Assembly (NCBI RefSeq): GCF_900221005.1
Contig: NZ_OBQI01000002.1
Location: forward strand, 620,001-684,000
Direction of reading: 5' to 3'
Length of the DNA: 64,000 bases
DNA from: Blastococcus aggregatus
GTDB taxonomy: Bacteria > Actinomycetota > Actinomycetes > Mycobacteriales > Geodermatophilaceae
Position 1 is the first letter of the stretch, and every line of letters begins with the position of its first letter. This document shows, one piece after another, positions 9,306 through 18,419 of this stretch. The position numbers were made by a program, and so were the translations under genes. Under the pieces are notes generated by a model that worked only from the letters and a program-made list of their open reading frames with translations, searched no databases and was not told the origin of the DNA.

Positions 9306-9797
9306 TCAGGCCTCCTGGACCTCGCGCAGCCGTCCCGTGGTCACGTCGAACACCGTGCCGCGCACCTCGCGCGAGAGCAGGTACGGGCTCTCCCGGATCA
9401 GCCGCATCGACTCGCGCACGTCCTGGTCGACATCGGTGAAGGCCCGGGCGGCCCACGGCGGGCGCCGGCCCGTCGCCGCCTCGACGGCGTCGGCGAAGGA
9501 GATGTCGTCGGTCGACTGGAGGCCGCACTCGGTGTGGTGGACCAGCACGATCTCCCGGGTGCCCAGTGCGTGCTGGCTGATCGTCAGGGAGCGGATGACG
9601 TCCTCGGTGATCACGCCGCCGGCGTTGCGGATGACGTGCGCGTCACCGATCTCCAGCCCGAGCACGCCGAACAGCGGGATGCGGGAGTCCATGCACGCCA
9701 CCACGGCCACCTTGCGGCCCGGGCGCACCGGCTTGCTGCCGGGGAAGCTCTCCGCCCACCGCTCGTTCGCCTCGAGCATCCGGTCGATCTCGGCCAC
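9306..9797 (-). CDS. beta-class carbonic anhydrase
   Basis: Zinc enzyme interconverting CO2 and bicarbonate. The 163-residue length matches short mycobacterial beta-enzymes of the Rv1284 type. Zinc ligands and dyad are visible: C35-x-D37-S-R39, and H88-x-x-C91. The GTG at 9797 was chosen because GAGGAGG lies 6-7 nt upstream; an in-frame GTG/ATG further up (9833) gives 12 extra residues without a ribosome site. It sits alone between rplM and the divergent moeA. Bicarbonate supply for carboxylases is the likely role. Confidence 0.92.
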   Translation of the reverse strand: MAEIDRMLEANERWAESFPGSKPVRPGRKVAVVACMDSRIPLFGVLGLEIGDAHVIRNAGGVITEDVIRSLTISQHALGTREIVLVHHTECGLQSTDDISFADAVEAATGRRPPWAARAFTDVDQDVRESMRLIRESPYLLSREVRGTVFDVTTGRLREVQEA

Positions 9798-9892
9798 GCG
9801 TCCTCCTCTGCCGTCGTTGATCGACTGGGACACTAACCGGGGAGCCGGGGGGCCGCGGCCCGAGCCGGCCGGACACCGGCGAGGATGGGCCC

Positions 9893-11095
9893 GTGCGGAC
9901 GGTCGAGGAACACCAGGCGGCGGTCGACGCCCTGCTGCCCCAGCTGCCGGAGGAGTCCGTGCCGCTGGCCACCGCGCACGGCCGCGTGCTCGCCCGGGAC
10001 GTCGTGGCCGCGGTCGCGCTGCCCGGCTTCGACAACTCCGCGATGGACGGCTACGCCGCGCGCTGGGCCGAGGTGGGCGCCGCCGCGGAGGTCGCCGTCC
10101 GGCTGCCGGTGGCCGAGGACATCCCGGCCGGGCGCACCGACGTCGTCCCCCTGTCGCCGGGCACGGTGCACCGGATCATGACCGGCGCACCGCTCCCCCC
10201 GGGCGCCGACGTCGTCGTCCCCGTCGAGCTGACCGACGGCGGCGTCGACGTGGTGGAGATCCGCGACTGCCCGGCCGCCGGCACGCACCTGCGGCGGGCC
10301 GGGGAGGACATCGCCGCCGGCGACGTCGCCCTGTCCGCCGGGTCGCCGCTGGGTGCCGCGCAGCTCGGCCTGGCCGCCGCCGTGGGCGTCACCGAGCTGC
10401 CGGTCCGGCGCCGGCCGCGGGTGCTGGTCCTCTCGACCGGCAGCGAGCTGGTCGCCCCCGGGGAGCCGCTGGCGCCCGGGCAGATCTACGAGTCCAACTC
10501 CCTGCTGCTCGCCGCCGCCGTCGAGGAGGCCGGGGGTCTGCCGCGCCGGCTGCACTTCGTGCCCGACGACGTGGACCAGTTCCTCACCACGGTGCGCGCC
10601 GAGCTCGCGGGGGCCGACCTCCTGATCACCAGCGGCGGGGTGAGCGCGGGCGCCTACGAGGTGGTCAAGGACGCCTTCGCCGGGCTGGGCACCGTCGAGT
10701 TCGGCAAGGTCGCGATGCAGCCGGGCGGCCCGCAGGGCGCCGGCACCGTCGACGGCGTCCCGGTGATCACGCTGCCCGGGAACCCGGTGAGCGCCTTCGT
10801 CTCCTTCGAGGTCTTCGTGCGACCGGCGCTGCGCCGCGCCCTGGGCTACGCCGCGCCGCACCGGCTGCGCGTCCCCGCCCGGCTGGCCGGCCCGCTGCGC
10901 TCGCCCGCGGGCCGCCGTCAGTTCCTGCGCGGGTACGTCGAGGGCGGCGAGGTCTCCCAGGTGGGCGGGCCCGGCTCGCACCTGGTCGCGCACCTGGCGC
11001 GGGCCAACTGCCTGGTCGTCGTCCCCGAGGACGTCACCGAACTGGCCGCCGGCGCCGAGGTCGACGTCGTGCTGATCGAAGGAGCTCTGCGATGA
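9893..11095 (+). CDS. moeA: molybdopterin molybdenumtransferase
   Basis: Inserts molybdate into adenylated molybdopterin in the last step of Moco synthesis. The 400-residue protein shows the MoeA order: N-terminal DNSAMDGYAAR segment, GEDI hinge, central MoCF-binding domain (STGSELV, TSGGVSAGAYE, GNPVSAFVSFEVF) and C-terminal beta-barrel. It starts with GTG at 9893 after a GAGGA motif. The stop overlaps the moaC start, heading moeA-moaC-mog on the plus strand, divergent from the carbonic anhydrase gene. Confidence 0.95.
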   Translation: MRTVEEHQAAVDALLPQLPEESVPLATAHGRVLARDVVAAVALPGFDNSAMDGYAARWAEVGAAAEVAVRLPVAEDIPAGRTDVVPLSPGTVHRIMTGAPLPPGADVVVPVELTDGGVDVVEIRDCPAAGTHLRRAGEDIAAGDVALSAGSPLGAAQLGLAAAVGVTELPVRRRPRVLVLSTGSELVAPGEPLAPGQIYESNSLLLAAAVEEAGGLPRRLHFVPDDVDQFLTTVRAELAGADLLITSGGVSAGAYEVVKDAFAGLGTVEFGKVAMQPGGPQGAGTVDGVPVITLPGNPVSAFVSFEVFVRPALRRALGYAAPHRLRVPARLAGPLRSPAGRRQFLRGYVEGGEVSQVGGPGSHLVAHLARANCLVVVPEDVTELAAGAEVDVVLIEGALR

Positions 11096-11559
11096 ACCGG
11101 TTGACCCACGTCGACGAGACCGGCGCGGCGCGCATGGTCGACGTCAGCGCCAAGGAGGTGACCGCCCGGGAGGCGACCGCCGCCGGGCGGGTGCTGGTGA
11201 GCCCCGAGGTCGTCGGCCTGCTGCGCGGCACCGGGGTGCCCAAGGGCGACGCGGTCGCCGTCGCGCGGATCGCCGGCATCGCCGGGGCCAAGCGGACGCC
11301 GGACCTCGTGCCGCTGTGCCACCCCATTGCGCTGCACGGCGTGACCGTGGACATCGAGGTGGCCGACGACGCCGTCGAGATCACCGCGACCGCGCGCACC
11401 GCCGACCGGACCGGCGTGGAGATGGAGGCGCTCACCGCCGTCACCGTCGCCGGTCTGACGATGATCGACATGGTGAAGGCGGTCGACCCGCGCGCCTCGA
11501 TCACCGACGTCCGGCTGCTGCGGAAGTCCGGCGGCAAGAGCGGGCTGTGGACCCGGTGA
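11092..11559 (+). CDS. moaC: cyclic pyranopterin monophosphate synthase
   Basis: Acts after MoaA to rearrange the GTP-derived intermediate to cyclic pyranopterin monophosphate. The 155-residue length is typical. Family motifs are present: LTHVDETGAARMVDVSAK at the N-terminus, LCHPIAL in the middle, MEALTAVTVA and the active-site MVKAVD. An AAGGAG site lies before the ATG, which overlaps the moeA stop. moaA, moaD and moaE are not in this window and must lie elsewhere if the pathway is complete. Confidence 0.96.
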   Translation: MNRLTHVDETGAARMVDVSAKEVTAREATAAGRVLVSPEVVGLLRGTGVPKGDAVAVARIAGIAGAKRTPDLVPLCHPIALHGVTVDIEVADDAVEITATARTADRTGVEMEALTAVTVAGLTMIDMVKAVDPRASITDVRLLRKSGGKSGLWTR

Positions 11560-12050
11560 GCGAGCTCCCGGCCGGCGCGAGGGCGCTGGTGGTCACCGCC
11601 TCCAACCGCGCCGCCGCCGGCGTCTACGCCGACCGCAGCGGGCAGGCGCTCGCGGCGGGGCTGGCCGAGCTGGGCTTCCAGGTGGAGGGGCCCAAGGTGC
11701 TCCCGGACGACGCCGTCGAGATCGAGGACGTGCTGCGCGCCGCCGTCGACGCCGGCATCGAGCTGGTCCTCACCACCGGCGGCACGGGGCTCTCCCCCAC
11801 CGACGTGACGCCGGAGGCGACCCGCCGCGTGCTCGAGCGCGAGGCGCCCGGCATCGCCGAGGCGGTCCGCCGGTACGGCGCCGAGAACGGGGTGCCGACG
11901 GCGGTGCTCTCCCGCGGGCTGGCCGGCACCGCCGGGCGCACGCTGATCGTCAACCTGCCCGGTTCGACCGGCGGCGTGAAGGACGGCCTGGCCGTGCTCG
12001 GCCCGCTGCTCCCCCACGTGATCAGCCAGCTCCGCGGCGGCGACCACTAG
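11556..12050 (+). CDS. mog: molybdopterin adenylyltransferase (MoaB/Mog family)
   Basis: Adenylates molybdopterin before MoeA inserts molybdenum. A 164-residue MoCF-fold protein with [20 protein letters not shown] and [16 protein letters not shown], the phosphate- and substrate-binding loops. The GTG start at 11556 overlaps the moaC stop (GTGA). A longer same-frame reading would run into moaC and is not credible. MoaB and Mog cannot be separated by inspection. Its last 4 nt overlap the end of the convergent fdhD. Confidence 0.9.
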   Translation: MSELPAGARALVVTASNRAAAGVYADRSGQALAAGLAELGFQVEGPKVLPDDAVEIEDVLRAAVDAGIELVLTTGGTGLSPTDVTPEATRRVLEREAPGIAEAVRRYGAENGVPTAVLSRGLAGTAGRTLIVNLPGSTGGVKDGLAVLGPLLPHVISQLRGGDH

Positions 12051-12892
12051 TCCAGCTCGATCCGCTCCGTGCGGGTGTAGACGTTGCAGCCGTCGCCGCG
12101 GAGGAAGCCGACCAGGGTGATGCCGACCTCGCGGGCCAGCTCCACCGCGAGGGACGACGGGGCGGAGACCGCGGCCAGCACCGGGATGCCGGCCATCGCC
12201 GCCTTCTGGGTCAGCTCGAAGCTGGCCCGGCCGCTCACCATCAGCACGTGGCCGGCCAGCGGCAGCCGCCCGGCCCGCACGCCGTCGCCGATCACCTTGT
12301 CCACCGCGTTGTGCCGGCCGACGTCCTCGCGCAGCGCCACCAGCTCGCCGTCGGCGGTGAACAGTCCGGCGGCGTGCAGCCCCCCGGTCTTCTCGAAGAC
12401 CTCCTGCTGCGCCCGCAGCCGGTCGGGCAGCGCGAGCAGGGTGGCCAGCGGCAGCCGGACCTCGTCCGCGGCGACGTCGAACGCGGTCTTCGTGCGGATG
12501 GCGTCGATGCTGGCCTTGCCGCACACCCCGCACGAGCTGGAGGTGTAGAAGTTCCGCTCCAACCCGGTGTCGGGGATCGGCACGCCGGGGGCGAGGTCGA
12601 CGTCCACCACGTTGTAGGTGTTGCGGCCGTCGGCGTCGACGGAGTCGCAGTAGCGCAGGCCCGCGACGTCGTCCGGGCCGGCGATGACGCCCTCGGTGGC
12701 GAGGAAGCCGTGCACGAGGTCGAAGTCGTCGCCGGGCGTGCGCATGGTGACCGCCAGCGGCGTGCCGGCCAGGCGGATCTCCAGCGGCTCCTCCGCGGCC
12801 ACGGTGTCTGGTCGGGTGGTGCGCTGCGCGCCGCGGATGCGCAGCACCGGCGTCCGGCTGGTGACTCGTCCCACGGCAGGGACGGTACCCAC
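12047..12892 (-). CDS. fdhD: formate dehydrogenase accessory sulfurtransferase FdhD
   Basis: Passes sulfur from a cysteine desulfurase to the Mo-bis-PGD cofactor of formate dehydrogenase. The 281-residue protein has the redox pair C121-x-x-C124 in SSSCGVCG, an [14 protein letters not shown] motif and the C-terminal [11 protein letters not shown]. The GTG at 12892 is the furthest supported start; V7 is an alternative. It is divergent from mobA with only 17 bp between starts and convergent with mog. No formate dehydrogenase subunit is in the window. Confidence 0.93.
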   Translation of the reverse strand: MGTVPAVGRVTSRTPVLRIRGAQRTTRPDTVAAEEPLEIRLAGTPLAVTMRTPGDDFDLVHGFLATEGVIAGPDDVAGLRYCDSVDADGRNTYNVVDVDLAPGVPIPDTGLERNFYTSSSCGVCGKASIDAIRTKTAFDVAADEVRLPLATLLALPDRLRAQQEVFEKTGGLHAAGLFTADGELVALREDVGRHNAVDKVIGDGVRAGRLPLAGHVLMVSGRASFELTQKAAMAGIPVLAAVSAPSSLAVELAREVGITLVGFLRGDGCNVYTRTERIELD

Positions 12893-12909
12893 GCCTCTAC
12901 GGTGACGCC
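12893..12909. promoter_or_regulatory. 17-bp divergent start region of fdhD and mobA
   Basis: Only 17 bp separate the two divergent start codons, so any promoter overlaps the coding starts. A plus-strand TACGGT at 12898-12903 lies 6 nt before the mobA GTG, the spacing of a leaderless promoter. Nothing equally good is seen for fdhD. Confidence 0.35.
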
Positions 12910-13500
12910 GTGGATCAGCTGCCGCCGTACTCCGCCCTGGTGCTCGCCGGCGGGCGCGCCGCGCGGCTCGGCGGGCAGGCGAAGCCGCAGCTGCAGGTCG
13001 GCGGGCGCACCATGCTCGGCACCGTGCTCGCCGCCGTCGCCGACGCCGAGCGGCGGATCGTCGTCGGTCCGCCGCAGCCGGTGCCCGACGACGTCGTCGT
13101 CGTCCGCGAGCAGCCGCCCGGGGGCGGGCCGGTGGCGGCGCTGCGCGCGGGTCTGCCGTCGGTTCCCACCGGCGTGGTCGCCGTCCTGGCCGGCGACCTG
13201 CCCTTCCTCGACGCCACCGTGATCGCCCTGCTCCGGAGCGCCCTGGCAGCCGACGGCGTGCTCGTCGTCGACGACGGCGGCCGGGACCAGTACCTGCTCG
13301 GCGTGTGGCGCACCGACGCCCTGCGGGCGGCGCTCCCCGAGGACGACGGCCCCACCTCCCTGCGCCGGGTGCTCGCCCCGCTGCGGGTGGACCGGCTCCG
13401 CCCCCTCGTGCCGCCCGGCACGCCCCCGCCCTGGCTGGACTGCGACACCCCGGCCGATCTCGCCCGCGCCCGGGCGGTAGCCGCCGGCCTCGGCGGGTAG
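12910..13500 (+). CDS. mobA: molybdenum cofactor guanylyltransferase (MobA-like NTP transferase)
   Basis: Predicted to attach GMP to Moco to form the bis-MGD cofactor used by formate dehydrogenase-type enzymes. The 196-residue nucleotidyltransferase fold has the GTP-loop [18 protein letters not shown] (signature GGxxxRxGxxK), a [10 protein letters not shown] segment, metal-binding LAGDLPF and a C-terminal LDCDTPADL. The first glycine-rich loop is RAARLGG rather than the classic SxRMG. The neighbouring fdhD supports the assignment. Confidence 0.87.
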   Translation: MDQLPPYSALVLAGGRAARLGGQAKPQLQVGGRTMLGTVLAAVADAERRIVVGPPQPVPDDVVVVREQPPGGGPVAALRAGLPSVPTGVVAVLAGDLPFLDATVIALLRSALAADGVLVVDDGGRDQYLLGVWRTDALRAALPEDDGPTSLRRVLAPLRVDRLRPLVPPGTPPPWLDCDTPADLARARAVAAGLGG

Positions 13501-13509
13501 GGGCCGGTC

Positions 13510-14172
13510 ATGCGCATCGTCCTCGCCGGGGCCCACGGGCAGGTCGCCCGCCGCCTCGGCCGCCTGCTCTCCGCCCGCGGCGACACCGTCGTCGGCCTCA
13601 TCCGCAACCCCGACCACGCGGCCGACCTGCGCGGTGACGGGGTCGAGCCCGCCGTGCTCGACCTCGAGTCCGCGTCGGTCGACGAGCTCGCCGACCTGGC
13701 CCGCGGCGCCGACGCCGTCGTCTTCGCCGCGGGGGCCGGCCCGGGCAGCGGAGAGGCCCGCAAGCACACCGTCGACCACGGCGCCGCCGTGCTCCTCGCC
13801 GATGCCGCCGAGAAGGCCGGCGTCCGCCGGTACGTCCTGGTGTCCTCGATGGGCGTCGAGCAGGCCCGCGCGGGGACGCCGCAGGGCGTCGACCCGGTCA
13901 TGGCGGTCTACCTGCAGGCCAAGCTCCGCGCCGAGGACGACGTCCTGCCCCGCGAGGCCCTGGCGACCACGATCCTGCGGCCCGGCGGGCTCACCGACGA
14001 CCCGGGCACCGGCCGGGTGACGCTGGGCCACGGCATCGGCTACGGCAGCGTGCCCCGGGACGACGTGGCCGCGGTGCTCGTCGCGCTGCTCGACGCCGGA
14101 CGCGACGGCGCGGTCGTGGAGCTCGTCAGCGGGGAGACGCCGATCGCCGAGGCGGTCACCGCCCTGCCGTGA
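13510..14172 (+). CDS. atypical SDR / NAD(P)H-binding protein
   Basis: A 220-residue single-domain Rossmann protein of the NAD(P)H-binding (YwnB/HSCARG-like) atypical SDR group. The nucleotide loop is GAHGQVARRLGRLL at 7-20, followed by LDLES, VVFAAGAG and a YVLVSSMG strand; the tail RPGGLTDDPGTGRV is typical. The active-site tyrosine of classical SDRs is not in a YxxxK context, so a sensor, reductase or quinone-related role cannot be separated. It follows mobA by 9 nt and probably shares its transcript. It ends 15 nt from the convergent truA with no clear terminator. Confidence 0.8.
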   Translation: MRIVLAGAHGQVARRLGRLLSARGDTVVGLIRNPDHAADLRGDGVEPAVLDLESASVDELADLARGADAVVFAAGAGPGSGEARKHTVDHGAAVLLADAAEKAGVRRYVLVSSMGVEQARAGTPQGVDPVMAVYLQAKLRAEDDVLPREALATTILRPGGLTDDPGTGRVTLGHGIGYGSVPRDDVAAVLVALLDAGRDGAVVELVSGETPIAEAVTALP

Positions 14173-14187
14173 GCGGCCCCGGCGAGG

Positions 14188-14964
14188 TCAGCCGCGCCGG
14201 GCCCGGGTGAGGAGCGCGCGGTCGGCCAGCATGTCGTCGGGCGGGTAGTCGACGCGGACCAGCGTCAGCCCGCCGGCCGGCGCCACCGGCACCTCGCTGG
14301 CCCGTTCGTCGCGGGCGAGCAGGGTGGCCGGCCAGTCCGGCGTGCGCCGTCCCTCGCCCACCGCCGTCAGCGCACCGACCAGGCTGCGCACCATCGAGTG
14401 GCAGAACGCGTCGGCCGACGCCGAGATGGTCACCAGCTCACCGGTGCGGACGACCTGCAGGGCGAGCAGGGCGCGGATCGTGGTGGCGCCCTCGCGGCGC
14501 CGGCAGTAGGCGGCAAAGTCGTGCTCGCCCAGCAGCAGCGCCGCGGCCACCGCCATGGCGTCGGTGTCGAGCGCGCGCCCCCAGGCGACGGTGTCGGACC
14601 GGCGCAGCGGCGGCGGACCCCAGTCGGCGTCGGTGAGCCGGTACACGTAGTGCCGGCCGAGGGCGGCGAAGCGGGCGTCGAAGTCCGGATGCGCCTCCAC
14701 CACCGACGGGACGGCGATGTCCGGCGGCAGGATCCCGCGCAACCGCCGCACCAGCCGGTCGCGCTGCCGGTCCCACAGCGCCCGCGGGACGTCGCAGTGC
14801 GCCACCTGCCCGGTGGCGTGCACCCCGGCGTCCGTGCGGCCGGCGACGGTCAGCTGGACGGGGGTGCGGAGGACCGTGCCGAGCGCCTCCTCGAGGTCGC
14901 CCTGCACGGTGCGCTGGTCGGGCTGGCGGGCCCAGCCGTGCAGCGCCGTCCCGTCGTAGCTCAC
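14188..14964 (-). CDS. truA: tRNA pseudouridine(38-40) synthase
   Basis: Isomerises uridines 38-40 in the tRNA anticodon arm. The 258 residues from GTG 14964 include the catalytic Asp45 in [10 protein letters not shown] and the [13 protein letters not shown] and [12 protein letters not shown] blocks. The start is odd: the reading frame runs upstream through codons for V-R-L-R-L-A-V, the expected first beta-strand, but holds no ATG, GTG or TTG there; only a CTG (14970-14968) is available. This region also emerges directly from the terminator hairpin at 14980-15015. Function is certain from similarity, the 5' end is not. Confidence 0.9.
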   Translation of the reverse strand: MSYDGTALHGWARQPDQRTVQGDLEEALGTVLRTPVQLTVAGRTDAGVHATGQVAHCDVPRALWDRQRDRLVRRLRGILPPDIAVPSVVEAHPDFDARFAALGRHYVYRLTDADWGPPPLRRSDTVAWGRALDTDAMAVAAALLLGEHDFAAYCRRREGATTIRALLALQVVRTGELVTISASADAFCHSMVRSLVGALTAVGEGRRTPDWPATLLARDERASEVPVAPAGGLTLVRVDYPPDDMLADRALLTRARRG

Positions 14965-14979
14965 CGCCAGACGAAGACG

Positions 14980-15015
14980 GACGAGCCCGCCACCGTCGTG
15001 GGTGGCGGGCTCGTC
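14980..15015 (-). terminator. hairpin ending the alpha operon
   Basis: A perfect 15-bp inverted repeat (14980-14994 with 15001-15015) has a 6-nt loop and is followed on the minus strand by a modestly T-rich stretch. It lies after rplQ and the small coupled frame, and immediately before the truA start region. Confidence 0.7.
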
Positions 15016-15046
15016 CGGGTGTTCGGTGTTCAGCGTGCTCGGAGCG

Positions 15047-15298
15047 TCAGCGCGGGTCGGGAGCCGACTCGCCGCCGGGAGCGTGCAGGCTCGCGGTGGC
15101 CGCGTCGCCCTGCTCCGCGGCGTTGAGCTCGGCCGCGGCCGCGTCGGCGAGCTCCGGGGAGACGTTGTCGCCGTCGACGACGATGCCGTTCTCCGCGGTG
15201 GGCTCGCGCTCGACGTTCCCGTCGTCCTGACGCTCGCCGTCGGGCACGAAGACGTCGGTGACGATCTCCTGCGCCTCGTCGCGGCCGCCGCTGGTCAC
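15047..15298 (-). CDS. hypothetical acidic protein coupled to rplQ
   Basis: An 83-residue frame whose GTG overlaps the rplQ stop as GTGA, exactly like the true gene junctions in this window. It is rich in Asp, Glu and Ala, has no cysteine, membrane segment or recognised motif, and ends in a [10 protein letters not shown] tail before the terminator. The coupling and position inside the operon argue for translation; the lack of any recognisable domain argues for caution. It could be a lineage-specific disordered protein. Confidence 0.45.
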   Translation of the reverse strand: MTSGGRDEAQEIVTDVFVPDGERQDDGNVEREPTAENGIVVDGDNVSPELADAAAAELNAAEQGDAATASLHAPGGESAPDPR

Positions 15299-15909
15299 TT
15301 GGTGCCGTCCGTGTCGGACTCGGTCCCCGTCTCGGTCTCCGCCTCCGCGGAGGCGTCGTCGGCCTCGTCCGGGCTGTCCGCCGAGTCGGCGGAGTCAGCG
15401 CTGTCGGCCGAGTCCGCGCTGTCCGCCGAGTCGGCGGACTCCTCGGCGGCGTCCGCGGTCACCTCGCCGGCGGCAGCGGCAGAACCGGCCCCGGTGGCGA
15501 ACTGCGTGCCGCGGGCCCGCTCGGCCTCGCCGACGGCCTGCTGGCCGACGGTGAGCGCCTCGACGAGCTCGATGACGGCCATCGGGGCGTTGTCGCCCTT
15601 GCGGGGGCCGACCTTCGTGATGCGGGTGTAGCCACCCGGCCGGTTCGCGAAGCGCGGACCGATCTCGGCGAACAGGGTGTGCACCACGTCCTTGTCCCGG
15701 ATGACGGTCATCACCTGGCGACGGGAGTGCAGGTCACCCCGCTTCGCGAAGCTCACCAGCTTCTCGGCATAGGGGCGCAGCCGCTTGGCCTTGGCCTCGG
15801 TGGTGGTGATCCGCCCGTGCTCGAACAGCGACGTGGCCATGTTGGCCAGCATCAGCCGCTGGTGCGCGGGGGATCCGCCGAGACGGGGACCCTTGGTGGG
15901 GGTGGGCAT
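15295..15909 (-). CDS. rplQ: 50S ribosomal protein L17 with repetitive acidic tail
   Basis: The first 120 or so residues are ordinary L17 ([41 protein letters not shown]). The protein continues to 204 residues with a disordered tail holding seven Ser-Ala-Asp repeats (residues 158-179, DNA 15373-15438) followed by Glu/Thr/Asp-rich sequence. Codons vary between repeats, so the tail is maintained at protein level. It is the last ribosomal gene of the alpha operon. Confidence 0.97.
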   Translation of the reverse strand: MPTPTKGPRLGGSPAHQRLMLANMATSLFEHGRITTTEAKAKRLRPYAEKLVSFAKRGDLHSRRQVMTVIRDKDVVHTLFAEIGPRFANRPGGYTRITKVGPRKGDNAPMAVIELVEALTVGQQAVGEAERARGTQFATGAGSAAAAGEVTADAAEESADSADSADSADSADSADSADSPDEADDASAEAETETGTESDTDGTK

Positions 15910-16012
15910 GTCGGTCCTTCCTCAGGCTGCCGGCCGGTGCGAGGGGCGGCTGCGTTCCATGGTGGTGCTGTCGTTGCTGATCAGCGTGCCGGGCCCGGGA
16001 GCCCGTCCGGAC

Positions 16013-16032
16013 GGCGGGGTCTCCCCCGCCGC
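16013..16032 (-). terminator. small GC hairpin between rpoA and rplQ
   Basis: An 8-bp perfect stem (cggcgggg / ccccgccg) with loop tctc lies 11 nt after the rpoA stop. There is no T-run, so it more likely modulates or protects the rpoA 3' end than stops transcription completely. Confidence 0.4.
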
Positions 16033-16042
16033 CCGGTGTGGA

Positions 16043-17122
16043 TCAGAGCTGCTCGGTCTCCTGGTAGGAGCCCTCGTCGTACTGGGGCTGCTGCTCGAAG
16101 CCGGGGGCGAACTCGCCGGTGCCCTGGTAGGCGTCGGTCTCGTAGCCCTCGTCGTAGCTCTCGACCGAGGTCGGGATGAATCCGGGCGGGCTGTCCTTGA
16201 GGGCCAGACCCATCGCCGCGAGCTTCATCTTGACCTCGTCGATCGACTTCGCGCCGAAGTTGCGGATGTCGAGCAGGTCGGCCTCGGAGCGGGTGACGAG
16301 CTCACCGACGGTGTGCACGCCCTCGCGCTTGAGGCAGTTGTAGGACCGGACGGTGAGGTCCATGTCCTCGATCGGCATCGAGAAGTTGGCGATGTCGGCG
16401 GCCTCGGACGGGCTGGGCCCGACCTCGATGCCCTCGGCGTCGATGTTCAGCTCGCGCAGCAGACCGAAGAGCTCGACCAGCGTCGACCCGGCGGACGCGA
16501 TGGCGTCCCGGGGGGCGATGGAGGGCTTGGTCTCGACGTCGACCACGAGGCGGTCGAAGTCGGTGCGCTGCTCGACGCGGGTGGCCTCGACGGCGTAGGT
16601 GACCTTGAGGACCGGCGAGTAGATCGAGTCGACCGGGATGCGGCCGATCTCCTGGCCGGGCTGCTTGTTCTGCGGGGCCGGGACGTAGCCGCGGCCGCGC
16701 TCGACGACGAGCTCGACCTCGAGGCGGCCCTTGCCGTTGAGCGTGGCGATGTGGAGGTCGGGGTTGTGCACCTCGACGCCGGCCGGCGGCGCGATGTCCG
16801 CGGCGGTGACCTCACCGGGGCCCTGCTTGCGCAGGTACATCGTCACCGGCTCGTCGGAGTCGGAGCTGACGACCAGGCCCTTGAGGTTGAGGATGAGCTC
16901 GGTCACGTCCTCCTTGACCCCCGGCACGGTCGTGAACTCGTGCAGGGTGCCCTCGATCCGGATGCTGGTGACAGCAGCGCCGGGGATCGACGACAGGAGG
17001 GTGCGGCGCAGGGAGTTGCCGAGGGTGTAGCCGAAGCCCGGCTCGAGCGGCTCGATGACGAACCGCGAGCGCTGCTCCGAGATGGTCTCCTCGGTGAGGG
17101 TGGGGCGCTGTGCGATGAGCAT
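16043..17122 (-). CDS. rpoA: RNA polymerase alpha subunit
   Basis: With ATG 17122 (AAGGAG 6 nt upstream) the product is 359 residues, starting MLIAQRPTL. The N-terminal dimerisation domain (to about 230) has the [28 protein letters not shown] helix that contacts beta. The C-terminal domain with [19 protein letters not shown] and [10 protein letters not shown] binds UP elements and activators. A tyrosine/glutamate-rich tail of about 50 residues follows. It sits between rpsD and rplQ in the standard alpha operon. Confidence 0.98.
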   Translation of the reverse strand: MLIAQRPTLTEETISEQRSRFVIEPLEPGFGYTLGNSLRRTLLSSIPGAAVTSIRIEGTLHEFTTVPGVKEDVTELILNLKGLVVSSDSDEPVTMYLRKQGPGEVTAADIAPPAGVEVHNPDLHIATLNGKGRLEVELVVERGRGYVPAPQNKQPGQEIGRIPVDSIYSPVLKVTYAVEATRVEQRTDFDRLVVDVETKPSIAPRDAIASAGSTLVELFGLLRELNIDAEGIEVGPSPSEAADIANFSMPIEDMDLTVRSYNCLKREGVHTVGELVTRSEADLLDIRNFGAKSIDEVKMKLAAMGLALKDSPPGFIPTSVESYDEGYETDAYQGTGEFAPGFEQQPQYDEGSYQETEQL

Positions 17123-17179
17123 GGTGTCTCCTTGAGGTCCTCCGGCGACCGCCATATGACGCCGTGAGGGGGGTGGTGC

Positions 17180-17213
17180 CGGCGGGGCGGACATCGGTCC
17201 GCCCGCCCCGCCG
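17180..17213 (-). terminator. GC-rich hairpin between rpsD and rpoA
   Basis: Arms at 17180-17192 and about 17197-17213 pair with one small bulge around an atcg loop, 18 nt after the rpsD stop. It may act as an attenuator setting ribosomal protein against polymerase synthesis; no U-tract is present. Confidence 0.45.
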
Positions 17214-17230
17214 TCGTGCAGGTGCTGCGC

Positions 17231-17857
17231 TTACTTGGAGTAGAGCTCCACGATCAGCTGTTCCTGGACCGGGGTGTCGATCACCTGACGGGCCGGGATG
17301 CTGTGCACGAGCACGCGCAGCTGGCTGCTGATGACCTCGAGCCACGGGGGCACGGGGCGCTCGCCGGCGCGGGCCTGGGCGATCTCGAACGGCAGCATCG
17401 TGCGGGACTTCTCAGCCACCTCGACGATGTCGTTGTCGGTCACCCGGTACGACGGGATGTCGACCTTGCGGCCGTTCACCCGGATGTGCCCGTGGCGGAC
17501 CAGCTGACGGGCCATGTCGCGGGACTCGGCGAAGCCGGCCCGGTAGACCACATTGTCCAGGCGCGACTCCAGGATCTGGAGCAGGACCTCGCCGGTCTTG
17601 CCGCTCTTGCGGTTGGCCTCTTCGTAGTAACCGCGGAACTGCTTCTCCAGCACGCCGTAGATGCGGCGGGCCTTCTGCTTCTCGCGAAGCTGGAGCAGGT
17701 ACTCGCTGTCCTTGGTGCGGCCACGGCCGTGCTCGCCCGGCGGGTAGGGCCGGATCTCGATCGGGCACTTCGCGGACTCGCACTTGCTGCCCTTGAGGAA
17801 CAGCTTCATCTTCTCGCGCCTGCAGAGGCGGCAGTCGGCTCCGGTGTAACGGGCCAC
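17231..17857 (-). CDS. rpsD: 30S ribosomal protein S4 (zinc-type)
   Basis: S4 of 208 residues, primary 16S binder and usual autoregulator of the alpha operon. The N-terminus keeps four cysteines (C9, C12, C26, C31) in the C+ zinc-binding form. The S4 RNA-binding domain ([30 protein letters not shown]) is intact. It starts with GTG at 17857. Confidence 0.98.
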   Translation of the reverse strand: MARYTGADCRLCRREKMKLFLKGSKCESAKCPIEIRPYPPGEHGRGRTKDSEYLLQLREKQKARRIYGVLEKQFRGYYEEANRKSGKTGEVLLQILESRLDNVVYRAGFAESRDMARQLVRHGHIRVNGRKVDIPSYRVTDNDIVEVAEKSRTMLPFEIAQARAGERPVPPWLEVISSQLRVLVHSIPARQVIDTPVQEQLIVELYSK

Positions 17858-17892
17858 GTCAAATACTCCTAGATCGTCTCGTCAGTGACCGG

Positions 17893-18300
17893 TCAGACCC
17901 GGCGGCGCTTCTTGGGGCGACAGCCGTTGTGCGGCTGCGGCGTCACGTCCTGGATCTGCCCGACCTCGAGGCCCGTGGCCTGCAGGGAGCGGATGGCCGT
18001 CTCGCGACCGGAGCCAGGGCCCTTCACGAAGACGTCGACCTTGCGCATGCCGTGCTCCTGCGCCTTGCGCGCGGCGTTCTCGGCAGCCATCTGCGCCGCG
18101 AACGGCGTGGACTTGCGCGAGCCCTTGAAGCCGACGTGGCCGGCGGAGGCCCAGCTGATCACGTTCCCGGCCGGGTCGGTGATCGACACGATCGTGTTGT
18201 TGAACGTGCTCTTGATGTGCGCGGCGCCGTGGGCGACGTTCTTCTTCTCCTTGCGGCGGACCTTCTTGGCACCAGCCGCGGTGCGAGCCCTGGGAGGCAT
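17893..18300 (-). CDS. rpsK: 30S ribosomal protein S11
   Basis: S11 of 135 residues with basic N-terminus, [19 protein letters not shown] and the C-terminal [18 protein letters not shown] expected of this platform protein. It lies between rpsM and rpsD in the usual order, about 120 nt after rpsM, and the spacer holds a minor hairpin around 18335-18352. Confidence 0.98.
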   Translation of the reverse strand: MPPRARTAAGAKKVRRKEKKNVAHGAAHIKSTFNNTIVSITDPAGNVISWASAGHVGFKGSRKSTPFAAQMAAENAARKAQEHGMRKVDVFVKGPGSGRETAIRSLQATGLEVGQIQDVTPQPHNGCRPKKRRRV

Positions 18301-18419
18301 GTCTCTCCGGTTTCCTTCAGTTGCTGTGGCCTGGGGTTGCTGCCGCGAGGCAGCACACGTGTCGCGCCATCGCTCCCGCCCTCACGGGTAGCTGCGACCG
18401 CACGTCGACGTGCTGTGGG

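Noticed and set aside
13501..13900. Alternative minus-strand frames opposite the SDR and mobA
   Set aside because: Pro/Ser/Arg-rich shadow translations without motifs; the plus-strand genes carry clear nucleotide-binding loops.
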